From CAVQBP01 sp963723205 (GTDB lineage Bacteria; Bacteroidota; Ignavibacteria; Ignavibacteriales; Ignavibacteriaceae), in the NCBI GenBank assembly GCA_963723205.1, contig CAVRQC010000044.1, positions 62,001 through 126,000 of the forward strand: DNA of 64,000 nt, written 5' to 3'. Position 1 is the first letter of the stretch; each line of letters opens with the position of its first letter. Below, one piece after another: positions 19,035-28,164 of the stretch. The notes below the pieces were generated by a model, which worked only from the letters and a program-made list of their open reading frames with translations, made no database searches and was not told the origin of the DNA. The position numbers were made by a program, and so were the translations under genes.

Positions 19035-19064
19035 TGTAGAGACGTTCTGTGGAACGTCTCTACA
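19035..19064. repeat. 30-base palindrome, TGTAGAGACG family, copy 1
   Basis: TGTAGAGACGTTC (19035-19047) and its exact complement (19052-19064) enclose a four-base loop. The outer ten bases TGTAGAGACG are identical to those of the palindrome at 50308-50337, while the inner bases differ but remain complementary. It lies between the LarA-like gene and the kinase gene. It is likely a dispersed palindromic element rather than a terminator, as no T-tract follows. Confidence 0.8.
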
Positions 19065-19096
19065 AAGTCATATTGATATATATAGAATTTATAAAT

Positions 19097-20179
19097 TTAC
19101 CTTTGAATTCTTGCAGAACCTCCCTGCGCAAAAGCTCTCACTTCATCAACAGTTGCCATGGTTGTATCACCTGGATATGTAGTAAGAAGAGCTCCATGCG
19201 CCCATCCGAATTTTACTGCTTCTTCGGGTGATTCATTATTAATCAACCCGTAGAAGAAACCGCTGGCAAAACCATCGCCTCCGCCAACACGATCAAACAC
19301 ATTCAGCTCGGCAGTTGGAGCTGAATACGTTTTACCGTTAATCCAGGCAACAGCGCTCCAGCTGTGATGATGAGTTGCATGAACTTCACGCAGTGTGGTC
19401 GCAACAACTTTTACATGCGGGTATTTTGCAGTAACCTTATCGATCATACCAAAAAATGTAGTCGGATCTAATTTCGATTTTGAAGCGACCTCAGGTCCCG
19501 GAATTCCCAAGCCTTTTTGAAGGTCTTCTTCATTGCCGACTAAAACATCTACATGTTTAACAATTCGATCAATTACCTCAACGGCTTTCTGTTCACCACC
19601 CCAGATATTCCAAAGTTTTGCACGGAAGTTAAGATCAAAGCTGGTAACAGCTCCTGCAGCTTTAGCAGCTTTCATCGCTTCAACTATTAGTTCACCGGTT
19701 GTTTCGGAAAGCGATGCAAAAATACCACCGCTATGAAACCATTTAACACCGCCGCCAAAAATTTCGTCCCAATTGAAATCTCCTGGTTTTAATAGAGATG
19801 CGGCTTCGTTGCACCTGTTGTAAAATACAACGGGTGCACGGATCCCAAATCCGCGGTCGCTGTAAACAGTAGCCATATTAGGACCATTAACGCCGTTGTG
19901 TTTAAATTTTTTATAGAAGCCTTTAACTCCCATTCCTCTAACACGCTCTGCAATTAAATCACCAATCGGATAATTTACTACTGCCGACACAACACCTGTA
20001 TTCAACAAAAAACAATCCGCTAAATTTGCTGCAACATTAAATTCACCGCCGCTTACATGTATACTGCATTTTACAGCTTTTCTAAAAGGTACAGTACCCG
20101 GATCAAGTCTGTGTACTAATGCACCAAGCGATACAAAATCAAACTCAGCTTTTGATTTAATATTTAATCCCGTACTCAT
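19097..20179 (-). CDS. PfkB-family sugar kinase, 2-keto-3-deoxygluconate kinase-like (first copy)
   Basis: 360 residues of the ribokinase/PfkB family, most like KDG kinases, which phosphorylate KDG at O6 before KDPG aldolase. The substrate-side GGEFNVAANLA block and the catalytic-base motif DRVGGGDGFASG are intact, with the aspartate in GGGD as base. Arginines and tyrosine in FGIRAPVVFYNR match the KDG-binding region. It differs from the second kinase (24171-25205) by a longer segment before that region (HNGVNGPNMATVYS) and by GDG instead of GDS. It is followed by the LarA-like gene. Either it duplicates KDG kinase activity or it takes another sugar acid, such as gluconate. Confidence 0.85.
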   Translation of the reverse strand: MSTGLNIKSKAEFDFVSLGALVHRLDPGTVPFRKAVKCSIHVSGGEFNVAANLADCFLLNTGVVSAVVNYPIGDLIAERVRGMGVKGFYKKFKHNGVNGPNMATVYSDRGFGIRAPVVFYNRCNEAASLLKPGDFNWDEIFGGGVKWFHSGGIFASLSETTGELIVEAMKAAKAAGAVTSFDLNFRAKLWNIWGGEQKAVEVIDRIVKHVDVLVGNEEDLQKGLGIPGPEVASKSKLDPTTFFGMIDKVTAKYPHVKVVATTLREVHATHHHSWSAVAWINGKTYSAPTAELNVFDRVGGGDGFASGFFYGLINNESPEEAVKFGWAHGALLTTYPGDTTMATVDEVRAFAQGGSARIQR

Positions 20180-20257
20180 ATTTATATTTCCTATATATTT
20201 TAATTAATGCTTGTAGTACAGATTACTAACTATACTACACACTACCAATAAGAATTT

Positions 20258-21106
20258 TTATACTCCTGAATAGGCGCTAAATCCGCCGTCGACAGGAATA
20301 ATCGTTCCTGTAATAAACTTAGCATAATCAGACAACAGGAAGAGAATTATTCCCTGAAGTTCATCAGCATCTCCAAACCTTTGCATAGGAGTAAGATTTA
20401 TAATTTTTTTCCCTCTTTCAGTTAGATTACCAGTTTTTTCATCAGTTAATAAAAACCTGTTTTGATCAGTTAAAAAGAAACCCGGGGCAACAGCATTAAC
20501 CCTGACATTTACCCTGGCAAAATGAACTGCCAGCCATTGTGTAAAATTATTTATCGAAGCCTTAGCCGCTGAATATGCAACAATTTTAGTCAGTGGTCTA
20601 AATGCATTCATCGAAGAAATATTTATTATTGAACCGGATTTGTTTTTGACCATAACATCAGTAAAAATAAGTGTGGGTAAAAGAGAACCCATAAAATTAA
20701 GATCAAAAACTTTTTTAATATCATCCAGTTCAAGCCCAAAGAATGTACTTTCAAGATTACTCAAATCTTTTTCTTCAAGAAATTCTCTTGCAGCAGTTGC
20801 TTTGGGAAAATTACCGCCGGCACAATTAATCAGATAATCAATTGTACCGAATTCATTTAACACATTTTCCTTAACCTTCAAAAGAGTATCTTTATCATTA
20901 ACATCCGAAGGAAGACCAAGGGTTTTTATATTATACTTTTCCTGTAGCTCAAGACCTTTCTTTTCAACTTTTTCTTTTGAACGGCTAATTAAGACCAGGT
21001 TAATACCGGCACTTGCAACAGCGTCGGCAATGGCCGACCCAATTCCACCGGTTCCTCCGGTTACTACACAAGTTTTTCCTTTTAAAGAAGATAAATCAAA
21101 ATTCAT
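20258..21106 (-). CDS. uxuB: Short-chain dehydrogenase type D-mannonate oxidoreductase (fructuronate reductase)
   Basis: 282 residues of the SDR superfamily that matches the non-classical fructuronate reductase found in Bacillus and Thermotoga rather than the 480-residue E. coli UxuB. It would reduce D-fructuronate to D-mannonate. TGGTGGIG is at 16-23, NCAGGNFP follows, and the catalytic Ser (164/165), Tyr178 and Lys182 (YSAAK) are present. The approximately 25-residue insertion after NCAGG (AAREFLEEKDLS...) is characteristic of this SDR group. It directly follows the tagaturonate epimerase gene by 19 bases, which supplies its substrate. Confidence 0.85.
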   Translation of the reverse strand: MNFDLSSLKGKTCVVTGGTGGIGSAIADAVASAGINLVLISRSKEKVEKKGLELQEKYNIKTLGLPSDVNDKDTLLKVKENVLNEFGTIDYLINCAGGNFPKATAAREFLEEKDLSNLESTFFGLELDDIKKVFDLNFMGSLLPTLIFTDVMVKNKSGSIINISSMNAFRPLTKIVAYSAAKASINNFTQWLAVHFARVNVRVNAVAPGFFLTDQNRFLLTDEKTGNLTERGKKIINLTPMQRFGDADELQGIILFLLSDYAKFITGTIIPVDGGFSAYSGV

Positions 21107-21125
21107 TTTTTTCTCTTTTTATCTG

Positions 21126-22667
21126 TTAAACATTTTTTTCAAATGGTGCTAGGTGCCTTCTGAAATGCTTATAAAGATATTCGTCATAAAGATCCTCATT
21201 TTCTTCTAAGCATCTATATAAATCATCCCTGAAGATATAATTATTGTTATTATCCCTGTCAGTAAGCACCTTACCAAAAGTAACATGCAGAATCTGCCTT
21301 ACGTTATTATCATCAAAAAGACCGACTAACTCATCATCTTTATAGTCCTTAGCTGCTTTTACTTTATTTATATCAGCAGAGACATGGTATGTTTTCTTTT
21401 CCTGCTCATAAAGACCTGTTGAAAAATCAAGTATTTTTCTAAAAAGTCCCGGTTCTCTTGCTGCAGTTACTTTAACAGCTTCAAGATAACTAGTCCCTGC
21501 AGTTTTAACATGAATAACAACATTTTTGTCCTCGGAAATTATATCATAAACACTAAATTTATCACTGCCGGAGTGAAGGCTTATTTTATAGTCGCCAAAA
21601 TGCTCTGCTATAGCCGCATGTTTAACAAAATCCCGTCTGAAAACATTTAGATCACCTTTATAATCAATTCCTTTTTCAAAATCTCCAATAAATCTTGGAG
21701 CTAGACTGACAAATTTAACATTCTTCTTTTTCAGTTCATTAACGACAAAGAAATGATCAAAAGGTGAAGTAACAGTATCTGTTTCATCTATAGAGATTTC
21801 AACTTCGAAATCATAATTTTCAAATGAAGACAAATGGTTATACATTTTCTGACCTTGCAGCGCGACACCAAAATATTTCAGTACAGCTGATGTAATCTCT
21901 CTTTTAGATGGAGTGATTGAAAAGCTGTCATTAATCTTTATATTTTTATTTTCATACCTGCTTAATAATTCATCATAACTTTCTCCATATTTATCCCAAG
22001 GCAGACTTTTTATTTTTTCTTCGATTTCGCTATCAGTCATCTTTTCAACTCCTGATACTACATGGTCGCTGGGATCAAAAGTGAACATTGTAAAACCGGC
22101 ATCAACCAACCTGTTGATATCTTCTATTGTTTTTAAGTGATCAGCATCGGCACCAAATCCTTCAGTATATCCTTCCTGGAAAACAGCCCATACAGCAGCG
22201 CTCATAATGTCATCGGGATTACGTTCTGTCCTTGTCATTTCCCTTATAGACTGCTGAGCAAGAATAACACCGATTTTTTTATTTTGAATAGATTTCAGGT
22301 GACCGGGATTTGCTAAACCGATTCTATCACCAAAGCCAAAAGAATATCTGAACCCGATTACTTTAGGTTTTGTGAATTCAAATTTTTCCTGTATTTGCTT
22401 GGCATTATTGTTACTTAAACCGCACTCTTTAATAATATTAAACCCGTTTATTTTAGCATCTACTTTTTTACCGTCAAACTTATTCAATAAATCGTTTTCA
22501 TTTTTTGAAGCCAAATATAAAAATTTGGAAGCTCCCCTTTTTCCAATAAAGAATGTACAATCATTCAATTCATTAAATGAATTTGGATAAATAGAAACAT
22601 CTTCATTTAAGACTTTCAATCCGTTAAATTCTGAAACATTGCTTTTTTCATCTTTTTTCATCTTCAC
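21126..22667 (-). CDS. uxaE: Tagaturonate epimerase UxaE
   Basis: 513 residues matching UxaE, which converts D-tagaturonate to D-fructuronate and so joins the galacturonate branch to the glucuronate branch. It replaces UxaB/UxaA. The central region is clear: RYSFGFGDRIGLANPGH, then QQSIREMTRT, then EGFGADADHLK and TFDPSDHV, then LHSGSDKFSVY near the C-terminal third. The histidines and aspartates in these blocks are probable metal ligands. It lies 16 bases after the transporter gene and 19 before the reductase gene, consistent with one transcript. It is predicted cytoplasmic. Confidence 0.92.
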   Translation of the reverse strand: MKMKKDEKSNVSEFNGLKVLNEDVSIYPNSFNELNDCTFFIGKRGASKFLYLASKNENDLLNKFDGKKVDAKINGFNIIKECGLSNNNAKQIQEKFEFTKPKVIGFRYSFGFGDRIGLANPGHLKSIQNKKIGVILAQQSIREMTRTERNPDDIMSAAVWAVFQEGYTEGFGADADHLKTIEDINRLVDAGFTMFTFDPSDHVVSGVEKMTDSEIEEKIKSLPWDKYGESYDELLSRYENKNIKINDSFSITPSKREITSAVLKYFGVALQGQKMYNHLSSFENYDFEVEISIDETDTVTSPFDHFFVVNELKKKNVKFVSLAPRFIGDFEKGIDYKGDLNVFRRDFVKHAAIAEHFGDYKISLHSGSDKFSVYDIISEDKNVVIHVKTAGTSYLEAVKVTAAREPGLFRKILDFSTGLYEQEKKTYHVSADINKVKAAKDYKDDELVGLFDDNNVRQILHVTFGKVLTDRDNNNNYIFRDDLYRCLEENEDLYDEYLYKHFRRHLAPFEKNV

Positions 22668-22683
22668 TTCCTTTTATTATTTA

Positions 22684-24045
22684 CTAATTTAATCTTGCTG
22701 AATCAACCCGCTGCATCTTAGGAGCAAGAAGATTTATAAGCACCCAGGCAATTAAATATGCTGAACCGCAAATTATAAACATTATATAATAGCCTGTTTC
22801 AATTGTGCCTAATGCTTTATAATAATCCAGAATAAATCCCGCGAATGCAGCTATTAAAATACCGCCAATAGAACCGGCAGTACCACCAAGTCCGGTTACC
22901 GATGCAACGGCTTTCTTTGGAAACATATCGGAGGTTATGGTAAAAATATTTGCAGACCATGCCTGATGGGCTGAAGCTGCAATTCCAATAATTATAATAG
23001 CAAACCAAGGACTAATCCGTCCTAAAGCCTGAGCTGAAATTACAGGGACAACCAGCAATGCAAAAATTAACATTGCAGTTCTGCGGGCTTTATAGACTTC
23101 CCAACCCATTTTAATAAATTTACCGGAAAGCCATCCCCCGAAAATACTTCCTACTGTAGTCATCGTGTATACGACAGCTATAGGAAGTGCAACTTTTGTT
23201 TTTGTCATTCCATATTGTTTATCTAAGAAAGAGGGTAACCAGAATAGATAAAACCACCAGATAGGATCCGTAAGAAATTTTCCGATAACAAAAGCCCATG
23301 ATTGCCTGATTCCAAGAAGTTTAATCCAGCTGACTTTTTTTGCAGCATCTTCCTGATCTTTTTGCTCATCAAGATCGCTATGGATATATTCAAACTCAGG
23401 TTTCAACAGCTTTTTATGTTTTCTTGGTATCTCATAAATTTTAAGCCAAAAAATCAGCCAGATAAGACCAATAGCACCTGTAAATATAAATGCCTCCTGC
23501 CATCCGTAAGCAGCAGCAATAAATGGAACTGTAAGAGGAGCAACTATTGCTCCGACATTAGCCCCGGAGTTAAAAAGTCCTGTTGCCAGAGCCCGTTCCT
23601 TTTTAGGAAACCATTCTGCAACTGTTTTAATTGCTGCCGGAAAGTTCCCTGCTTCACTTATTCCTAAAAATCCCCGGGCAGTCATAAAACCAACTGTACT
23701 GCGGGCAAATGCGTGCCCGATAGCTGCAAAACTCCATACCGTTAATGATAAAGCGTACCCCAGTTTTGTTCCCAGCTTATCGATTAACCACCCCATAAAC
23801 AGCATTCCAATTCCGTAGCAAACCTGGAAAGCTACGACAACACTTGCATAATCTGATTCCGTCCAGTGAAATGCAGGATCGAGGTAATCATCCTTCAACA
23901 GACTAATTACCTGCCGGTCAAGATAATTGACCGTTGTGGCAAAGAAAACCAAAGCCAGGATTGTCCACCTATAAGAACCAACTTTAGCCAGTTTGTCGGT
24001 TATTAAAGGGTTTGCAGATTCTTTATTTATATCATTATTAGCCAT
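22684..24045 (-). CDS. MFS hexuronate transporter (ExuT-like)
   Basis: 453 residues with the 12-helix layout of the anion:cation symporter branch of the major facilitator superfamily. The first helix carries NYLDRQVISLL, the hallmark sequence of the ExuT/GarP-type sugar-acid carriers. The loop between helices 2 and 3 has MLFMGWLIDKLGTK, and a hydrophilic central loop at about 215-250 separates the halves. It should import galacturonate, glucuronate or unsaturated monomers with protons across the inner membrane. It is coupled to uxaE, whose start follows 16 bases later. The exact substrate is inferred from neighbours. Confidence 0.9.
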   Translation of the reverse strand: MANNDINKESANPLITDKLAKVGSYRWTILALVFFATTVNYLDRQVISLLKDDYLDPAFHWTESDYASVVVAFQVCYGIGMLFMGWLIDKLGTKLGYALSLTVWSFAAIGHAFARSTVGFMTARGFLGISEAGNFPAAIKTVAEWFPKKERALATGLFNSGANVGAIVAPLTVPFIAAAYGWQEAFIFTGAIGLIWLIFWLKIYEIPRKHKKLLKPEFEYIHSDLDEQKDQEDAAKKVSWIKLLGIRQSWAFVIGKFLTDPIWWFYLFWLPSFLDKQYGMTKTKVALPIAVVYTMTTVGSIFGGWLSGKFIKMGWEVYKARRTAMLIFALLVVPVISAQALGRISPWFAIIIIGIAASAHQAWSANIFTITSDMFPKKAVASVTGLGGTAGSIGGILIAAFAGFILDYYKALGTIETGYYIMFIICGSAYLIAWVLINLLAPKMQRVDSARLN

Positions 24046-24170
24046 TCTACCCTCATGTTAATGGTTGTTAATTATTAATAATTCTAAAAATTATAAATAT
24101 CATTTATCAAAAAAAGATCTAAATAGTAAATTGAAGCTAAGGAAATTAAAATCTTAATTTACTCTAGCAG

Positions 24171-25205
24171 CTATCTTTCTACCCTTCCTGAACCGCTTCC
24201 TTTAGCAAGTTTTTCAACTTCACTTATTGAAACAGAATTAAAATCCCCCGGGATGGTCTGTTTCAGACATGATGCAGCAACGGCAAATTCCAAAGCTTCC
24301 TTAGTATTATTTTTATTTAAGAGTCCGAATATTAATCCACCGGAGAAAGAATCTCCACCGCCAACGCGATCAATTATTTGTATTTCATACCTTTTTGATC
24401 TATAAGGTACCTTACAATCTTTATCGTCATGTAAAATAGCACTCCATCCGTTTTTGGAAGCAGAAAAGCTTTCTCTTAAAGTAATTGCAACTACTTTAAA
24501 ATTAAACTTATCTTTTAATTCTATAGCTAAATTAGAATATCCGCTTTCATCTAAACTGGCTTTTTCAACATTAGTAGTTCCGGCTTTGAAGCCCAGACTT
24601 TTTTCGGCATCTTCTTCGTTGGAAATACAAACATCAACATATTCCATTAATGGGATCATTACAGATTGCGCTTCTTTCTCTGTCCAGAGTTTAGCCCTAT
24701 AGTTTAAATCTGAACTAACGATAACACCAGCTTTCTTTGCAGCTTTACAGGCTTCAACAAGGCATTCCTGTGCATCCTTACCCAATGCGGGTGTTATCCC
24801 GGTCCAATGAAACCATTTGGCATTTTCAAAAACTTTGCTCCAGTCAAGTTCATTTTTTTTAAATGATGTAACTGATGAACCGCTTCTATCATAAATTACT
24901 TTTGAAGCTCTTTGACTTGCGCCTGTTTCCAGGAAATAAATTCCAACTCTGTTGCCACCCCTGACAATATAATCAGTCTTTACACCATATCTTCGCAGGC
25001 TGTTTACTGCTGCCTGACCAATTTCATGAGATGGAAGTTTGCTAACAAAGTAGCTGTCAAATCCGAAATTTGCCAAAGAGACAGCCACATTAGCCTCTCC
25101 ACCGCCAAAGTTTACATCAAAATTATCAGTTTGTACAAATCTCTTAAAATCTGGCGTTGATAACCTTAACATGATTTCCCCGAATGTAACTACTTTTTCA
25201 GGCAT
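24171..25205 (-). CDS. kdgK: 2-keto-3-deoxygluconate kinase (second PfkB kinase)
   Basis: 344 residues, a typical bacterial KDG kinase. It begins VVTFGEIMLRLS, has FGGGEANVAVSLA for the substrate, ASQRASKVIYDR at the KDG-binding region and DRVGGGDSFSGG with the catalytic aspartate. It makes KDPG for the aldolase encoded 131 bases upstream in the same direction. It is the more canonical of the two kinases in this locus, so the kdgK name is placed here. Its C-terminus GSGRVER resembles the GGSARIQR end of the other kinase, which points to a shared ancestor. Confidence 0.92.
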   Translation of the reverse strand: MPEKVVTFGEIMLRLSTPDFKRFVQTDNFDVNFGGGEANVAVSLANFGFDSYFVSKLPSHEIGQAAVNSLRRYGVKTDYIVRGGNRVGIYFLETGASQRASKVIYDRSGSSVTSFKKNELDWSKVFENAKWFHWTGITPALGKDAQECLVEACKAAKKAGVIVSSDLNYRAKLWTEKEAQSVMIPLMEYVDVCISNEEDAEKSLGFKAGTTNVEKASLDESGYSNLAIELKDKFNFKVVAITLRESFSASKNGWSAILHDDKDCKVPYRSKRYEIQIIDRVGGGDSFSGGLIFGLLNKNNTKEALEFAVAASCLKQTIPGDFNSVSISEVEKLAKGSGSGRVER

Positions 25206-25261
25206 TTATATTCCTACTTTAATTAAAAAAAATTTATATAAACTGTTTTATACGCATTCAT

Positions 25262-25285
25262 GGTTGAATGTTTGTACGAATGAAT
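25262..25285. repeat. Dispersed 24-base repeat, copy 2
   Basis: GGTTGAAT, 8 variable bases, then GAATGAAT. It matches 7989-8012 at 21 of 24 positions. It lies in the gap between the KDPG aldolase and KDG kinase genes. Its function is unknown; a short dispersed intergenic repeat is the simplest reading. Confidence 0.45.
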
Positions 25286-25336
25286 GATATAAAGGTAGTA
25301 TCTTTTAACTTTTAAAACACACTCCCATTTTCCATA

Positions 25337-25978
25337 TTAATCTTTTACATTATTTATACTAGCTATCAATTTTTCAGCATTCTGTGTTAACAAGCTGTAA
25401 TTTTCTTCAGCAATTGCTTTCTTATCTAATAATGCTGAGCCAACACCTACAGCACACGCCCCGGCTTTTATCCAATCACCTGCATTAGTTAATGAAACTC
25501 CGCCTGTCGGCATTAGTTTTAAATGCGGCATAGGAGCAAGAACCCCCTTAAAGAAAGCCATTCCAACAATGTCGGCCGGAAAAACCTTGACTACATCAGC
25601 ACCTGCTTCAAAAGCAGTCAAAATTTCTGTAGGTGAAAATGCACCGGGCATCACTGGAATATTATGTTTTTTCGCTTCCTGGACAATTTCCGGTTTAAAA
25701 ACCGGACTAACTACATATTTTGCACCGGCACTTATAGCATCATTTGCAGTTTGTCTATTTAAGACCGAACCCACACCAATATTTATAAAATCGCCAACCG
25801 TTTTACTGGCTTCCTCAATTATTTTTAAAGCACCAGGAACAGTCATAGTAATCTCTACCGATTGAACGCCGCCTTTATAAATAGCCTCAGCGACTTTTAT
25901 TAATTTGGCAGAATCGTTCATCCGGATAACTGCAACAGCTTTGTTCTCAAAAATTGTTTTTAATGTTTTATTTTCCAT
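25337..25978 (-). CDS. eda: KDPG aldolase (2-dehydro-3-deoxy-6-phosphogluconate aldolase)
   Basis: 213 residues, the normal size for Eda. It splits KDPG into pyruvate and glyceraldehyde 3-phosphate, the last step of the pectin uronate route. The Schiff-base lysine is Lys131 in VVKVFPADIVG. The general-base glutamate is at about 42 in SVEITM, and the phosphate and substrate loops INIGVGSVL and VMPGAFSPTE are intact. It is transcribed ahead of kdgK. KHG aldolase activity of the same fold cannot be excluded but the context favours KDPG. Confidence 0.94.
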   Translation of the reverse strand: MENKTLKTIFENKAVAVIRMNDSAKLIKVAEAIYKGGVQSVEITMTVPGALKIIEEASKTVGDFINIGVGSVLNRQTANDAISAGAKYVVSPVFKPEIVQEAKKHNIPVMPGAFSPTEILTAFEAGADVVKVFPADIVGMAFFKGVLAPMPHLKLMPTGGVSLTNAGDWIKAGACAVGVGSALLDKKAIAEENYSLLTQNAEKLIASINNVKD

Positions 25979-26046
25979 ATTATATATTCAGATCCTTCAA
26001 AAAAAATAAAAGTTAAAGTTGTAAATTAGTAAATAATCCAAGCTTA

Positions 26047-27030
26047 TTAAATCCGGTTATGATAAATTTGAAGAATTATCTCAGTAGCTAATCTTGCAGA
26101 TCCGCCGGAAACTATCGGTTCACGATCTTCATTTATCGATTGGATAAAATCTTTGATAATTTCTTCATGTCTTTGAGTATCTTCCACCGAAGCAGTTGAT
26201 GCACCTGTGTGAACTTGTATACCGGAATTCTTTCCCGGGTTATCCATACCTTCGATATACCATCCGGTAACTACATCATTTTCCATCACTATAGTACCAG
26301 CTTCCGAATGAATCTCAAATTTTGCAGCAAAACCGGGTTTAGCAGCAGTTGAAACTATAACAGTACTTATCATACCGTTACCATGCCGAAATATCGCTGC
26401 ACCATGATCTTCAGTTTCAATATCGTGCATGAAAGTGTCAAGAAAGCTTACAACCTTATCCGGTTTTCCGAAAAACCATCCGTACAAATCGATATAATGC
26501 GATGCCTGCTGCATAAAAGGTCCGCCGCCATCAATGTTCCAGGTACCCCTGTAATCACCGCTTTTATAATAGTTATCATCACGATAATTTTTTACAGTGA
26601 GATCGGCAGCAAATATTTTTCCCAGTTTATTTTCCTGAATTAATTTCTTTATAGTAATGTTGTCAGGACTAGTTCTCCTTTGATATGCTACTCCAAGTTT
26701 AACATTTGCTTTTTTACAACTACTAATCATTAAATCCATATTCTCTAATGAGATATCCAGAGGTTTTTCAGTTAAAACATGTTTGCCGATGCCTGAAGCT
26801 TCAACAGCACCTTCATGATGAAAAGCATTTGGTGTACATAAAATTACAGCATCAAAATTATTTTCTATATTTATAATAGAGCTTGCAACTTCAATGTCTA
26901 CATCAAGTAAGTTAGAAGGCTTTTTTCCCGTTCTTGAGACTATTCCAACCAATTCAGTATTTTCTATTTTTCCCAAAGCATTTACATACGTATTACTTAT
27001 ATTACCTGGACCAACAATAACAAATTTCAA
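26047..27030 (-). CDS. Gfo/Idh/MocA-family sugar oxidoreductase
   Basis: 327 residues with the two-domain Gfo/Idh/MocA architecture. The Rossmann domain has IVGPGNISNTY in place of the common G-x-G-x-x-G and then LCTPNAFHHEGAVEA. The active-site lysine is in LTEKPLDI. The C-terminal sheet domain starts near GVAYQRR and carries GGGPFMQQASHYIDL, where the histidine and aspartate are the usual catalytic pair. There is no Tat or Sec signal, so it is cytoplasmic. The substrate is unknown; placement right after the LacI gene suggests a uronate or a derivative. Confidence 0.85.
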   Translation of the reverse strand: MKFVIVGPGNISNTYVNALGKIENTELVGIVSRTGKKPSNLLDVDIEVASSIINIENNFDAVILCTPNAFHHEGAVEASGIGKHVLTEKPLDISLENMDLMISSCKKANVKLGVAYQRRTSPDNITIKKLIQENKLGKIFAADLTVKNYRDDNYYKSGDYRGTWNIDGGGPFMQQASHYIDLYGWFFGKPDKVVSFLDTFMHDIETEDHGAAIFRHGNGMISTVIVSTAAKPGFAAKFEIHSEAGTIVMENDVVTGWYIEGMDNPGKNSGIQVHTGASTASVEDTQRHEEIIKDFIQSINEDREPIVSGGSARLATEIILQIYHNRI

Positions 27031-27117
27031 TTTTTCCTACTACCTAAAAGTTTATTATTTCAACAAGTTAAAACGCTATACATACTCAACATTTTCCCAA
27101 AATCCGGTTAATTATTT

Positions 27118-28164
27118 CTATTTATAAGTTTGGATATTCTTTACCAGACCTTTTGCGGTTTCCCTGATAATTAAACCGGTCGGAACTTCGATATGTTTTG
27201 GAATAAAATCAATAGGACTATTTATATTCTCAAGTATTAGTTCAACCGATTTTCTGCCCAACTCTTCAGTTGGTTGATCTACACAGCTAAGAGAAGGTGT
27301 AAGGAATTTATTTATATCACTACTTCCAAAACACATTATATCAATATCGTCGGGTATCTTCAGACCTAACTCGGATATAGCAGAATAAACACCTAATGCA
27401 ACAGGAAAAGTAACGGCAAAAATAAACTCAGGCAGATTATTGGAATTATATAATTTTTTAAATGCTTTATACCCATCCTCCTCACCAAAACCACCGTAAA
27501 TAACCCAGTTAGGATTTATAGGAATATTATATTTCTTCATAGCTTTCTTAAAGCCTAAATATCTTCTTTTACCGATATTTATTTCCTGGTATCCGGCTAA
27601 ATGAGCTATTTTTGTATAGCCCATTTTTATTGCATGTTCAATTGCATTATAGGATCCACCTTGATCATCAACGGTAACGCTGCTAAACCCGGGTAACTCG
27701 ACAACTCTATCCATAAATACCAGGGGCATATTATAATTTTTGATGGTATTAAAGATTTCATAATTTTTTGTCTGCTGGGAGATAGAAATAATTAATCCGT
27801 CAACACGCATAGATAGTAATGAGCGTATGTGGTTTTCTTCGCGTTCGGCATTTTCCTGAGAAACAGTTAGAATAATTTCATAATTATTTTCTAATGCTGC
27901 TTCATATATTGATTCTATAACCGAACCAAAGAAATAATGAGCTATTTTAGGAACAACCAGGCCTATCGTATGAGAACTTTTAGAAGATAAATTTCTGGCC
28001 ATAAAATTAGGAGTGTAACCTAATTCTTTTGCTACAGCCTTTACCTTCTGGGTAGTTTCATATGAGATATCGGGATGTCCCCTCAATGCTTTTGATACTG
28101 TAACTTTGGATACATTCAGTTTTTTTGCAATGTCATCCAAAGTAATTTGAAATCTTTTATGCAT
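27118..28164 (-). CDS. LacI-family transcriptional regulator
   Basis: 348 residues. The DNA-binding domain occupies about 6-55 with LDDIAKKLNVSKVTVSKALR and the hinge SYETTQKVKAVAKELGY. A periplasmic-binding-protein-like sensor domain follows from HTIGLVVPKI, with TVDDQGGSYNAIEH and LGRKSVELILENI near the end. It is the first gene of the catabolic run and the only DNA-binding regulator in the 52-kb locus, so it is the best candidate for sensing a pectin breakdown product such as KDG. A perfect 17-base palindrome touches its start codon and may be an autoregulatory operator. Confidence 0.92.
   Translation of the reverse strand: MHKRFQITLDDIAKKLNVSKVTVSKALRGHPDISYETTQKVKAVAKELGYTPNFMARNLSSKSSHTIGLVVPKIAHYFFGSVIESIYEAALENNYEIILTVSQENAEREENHIRSLLSMRVDGLIISISQQTKNYEIFNTIKNYNMPLVFMDRVVELPGFSSVTVDDQGGSYNAIEHAIKMGYTKIAHLAGYQEINIGKRRYLGFKKAMKKYNIPINPNWVIYGGFGEEDGYKAFKKLYNSNNLPEFIFAVTFPVALGVYSAISELGLKIPDDIDIMCFGSSDINKFLTPSLSCVDQPTEELGRKSVELILENINSPIDFIPKHIEVPTGLIIRETAKGLVKNIQTYK

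Noticed and set aside
19035..19064. Palindrome as an intrinsic terminator for the kinase gene
   Set aside because: No T-tract follows on either strand, and a related copy lies elsewhere, so a repeat element fits better.
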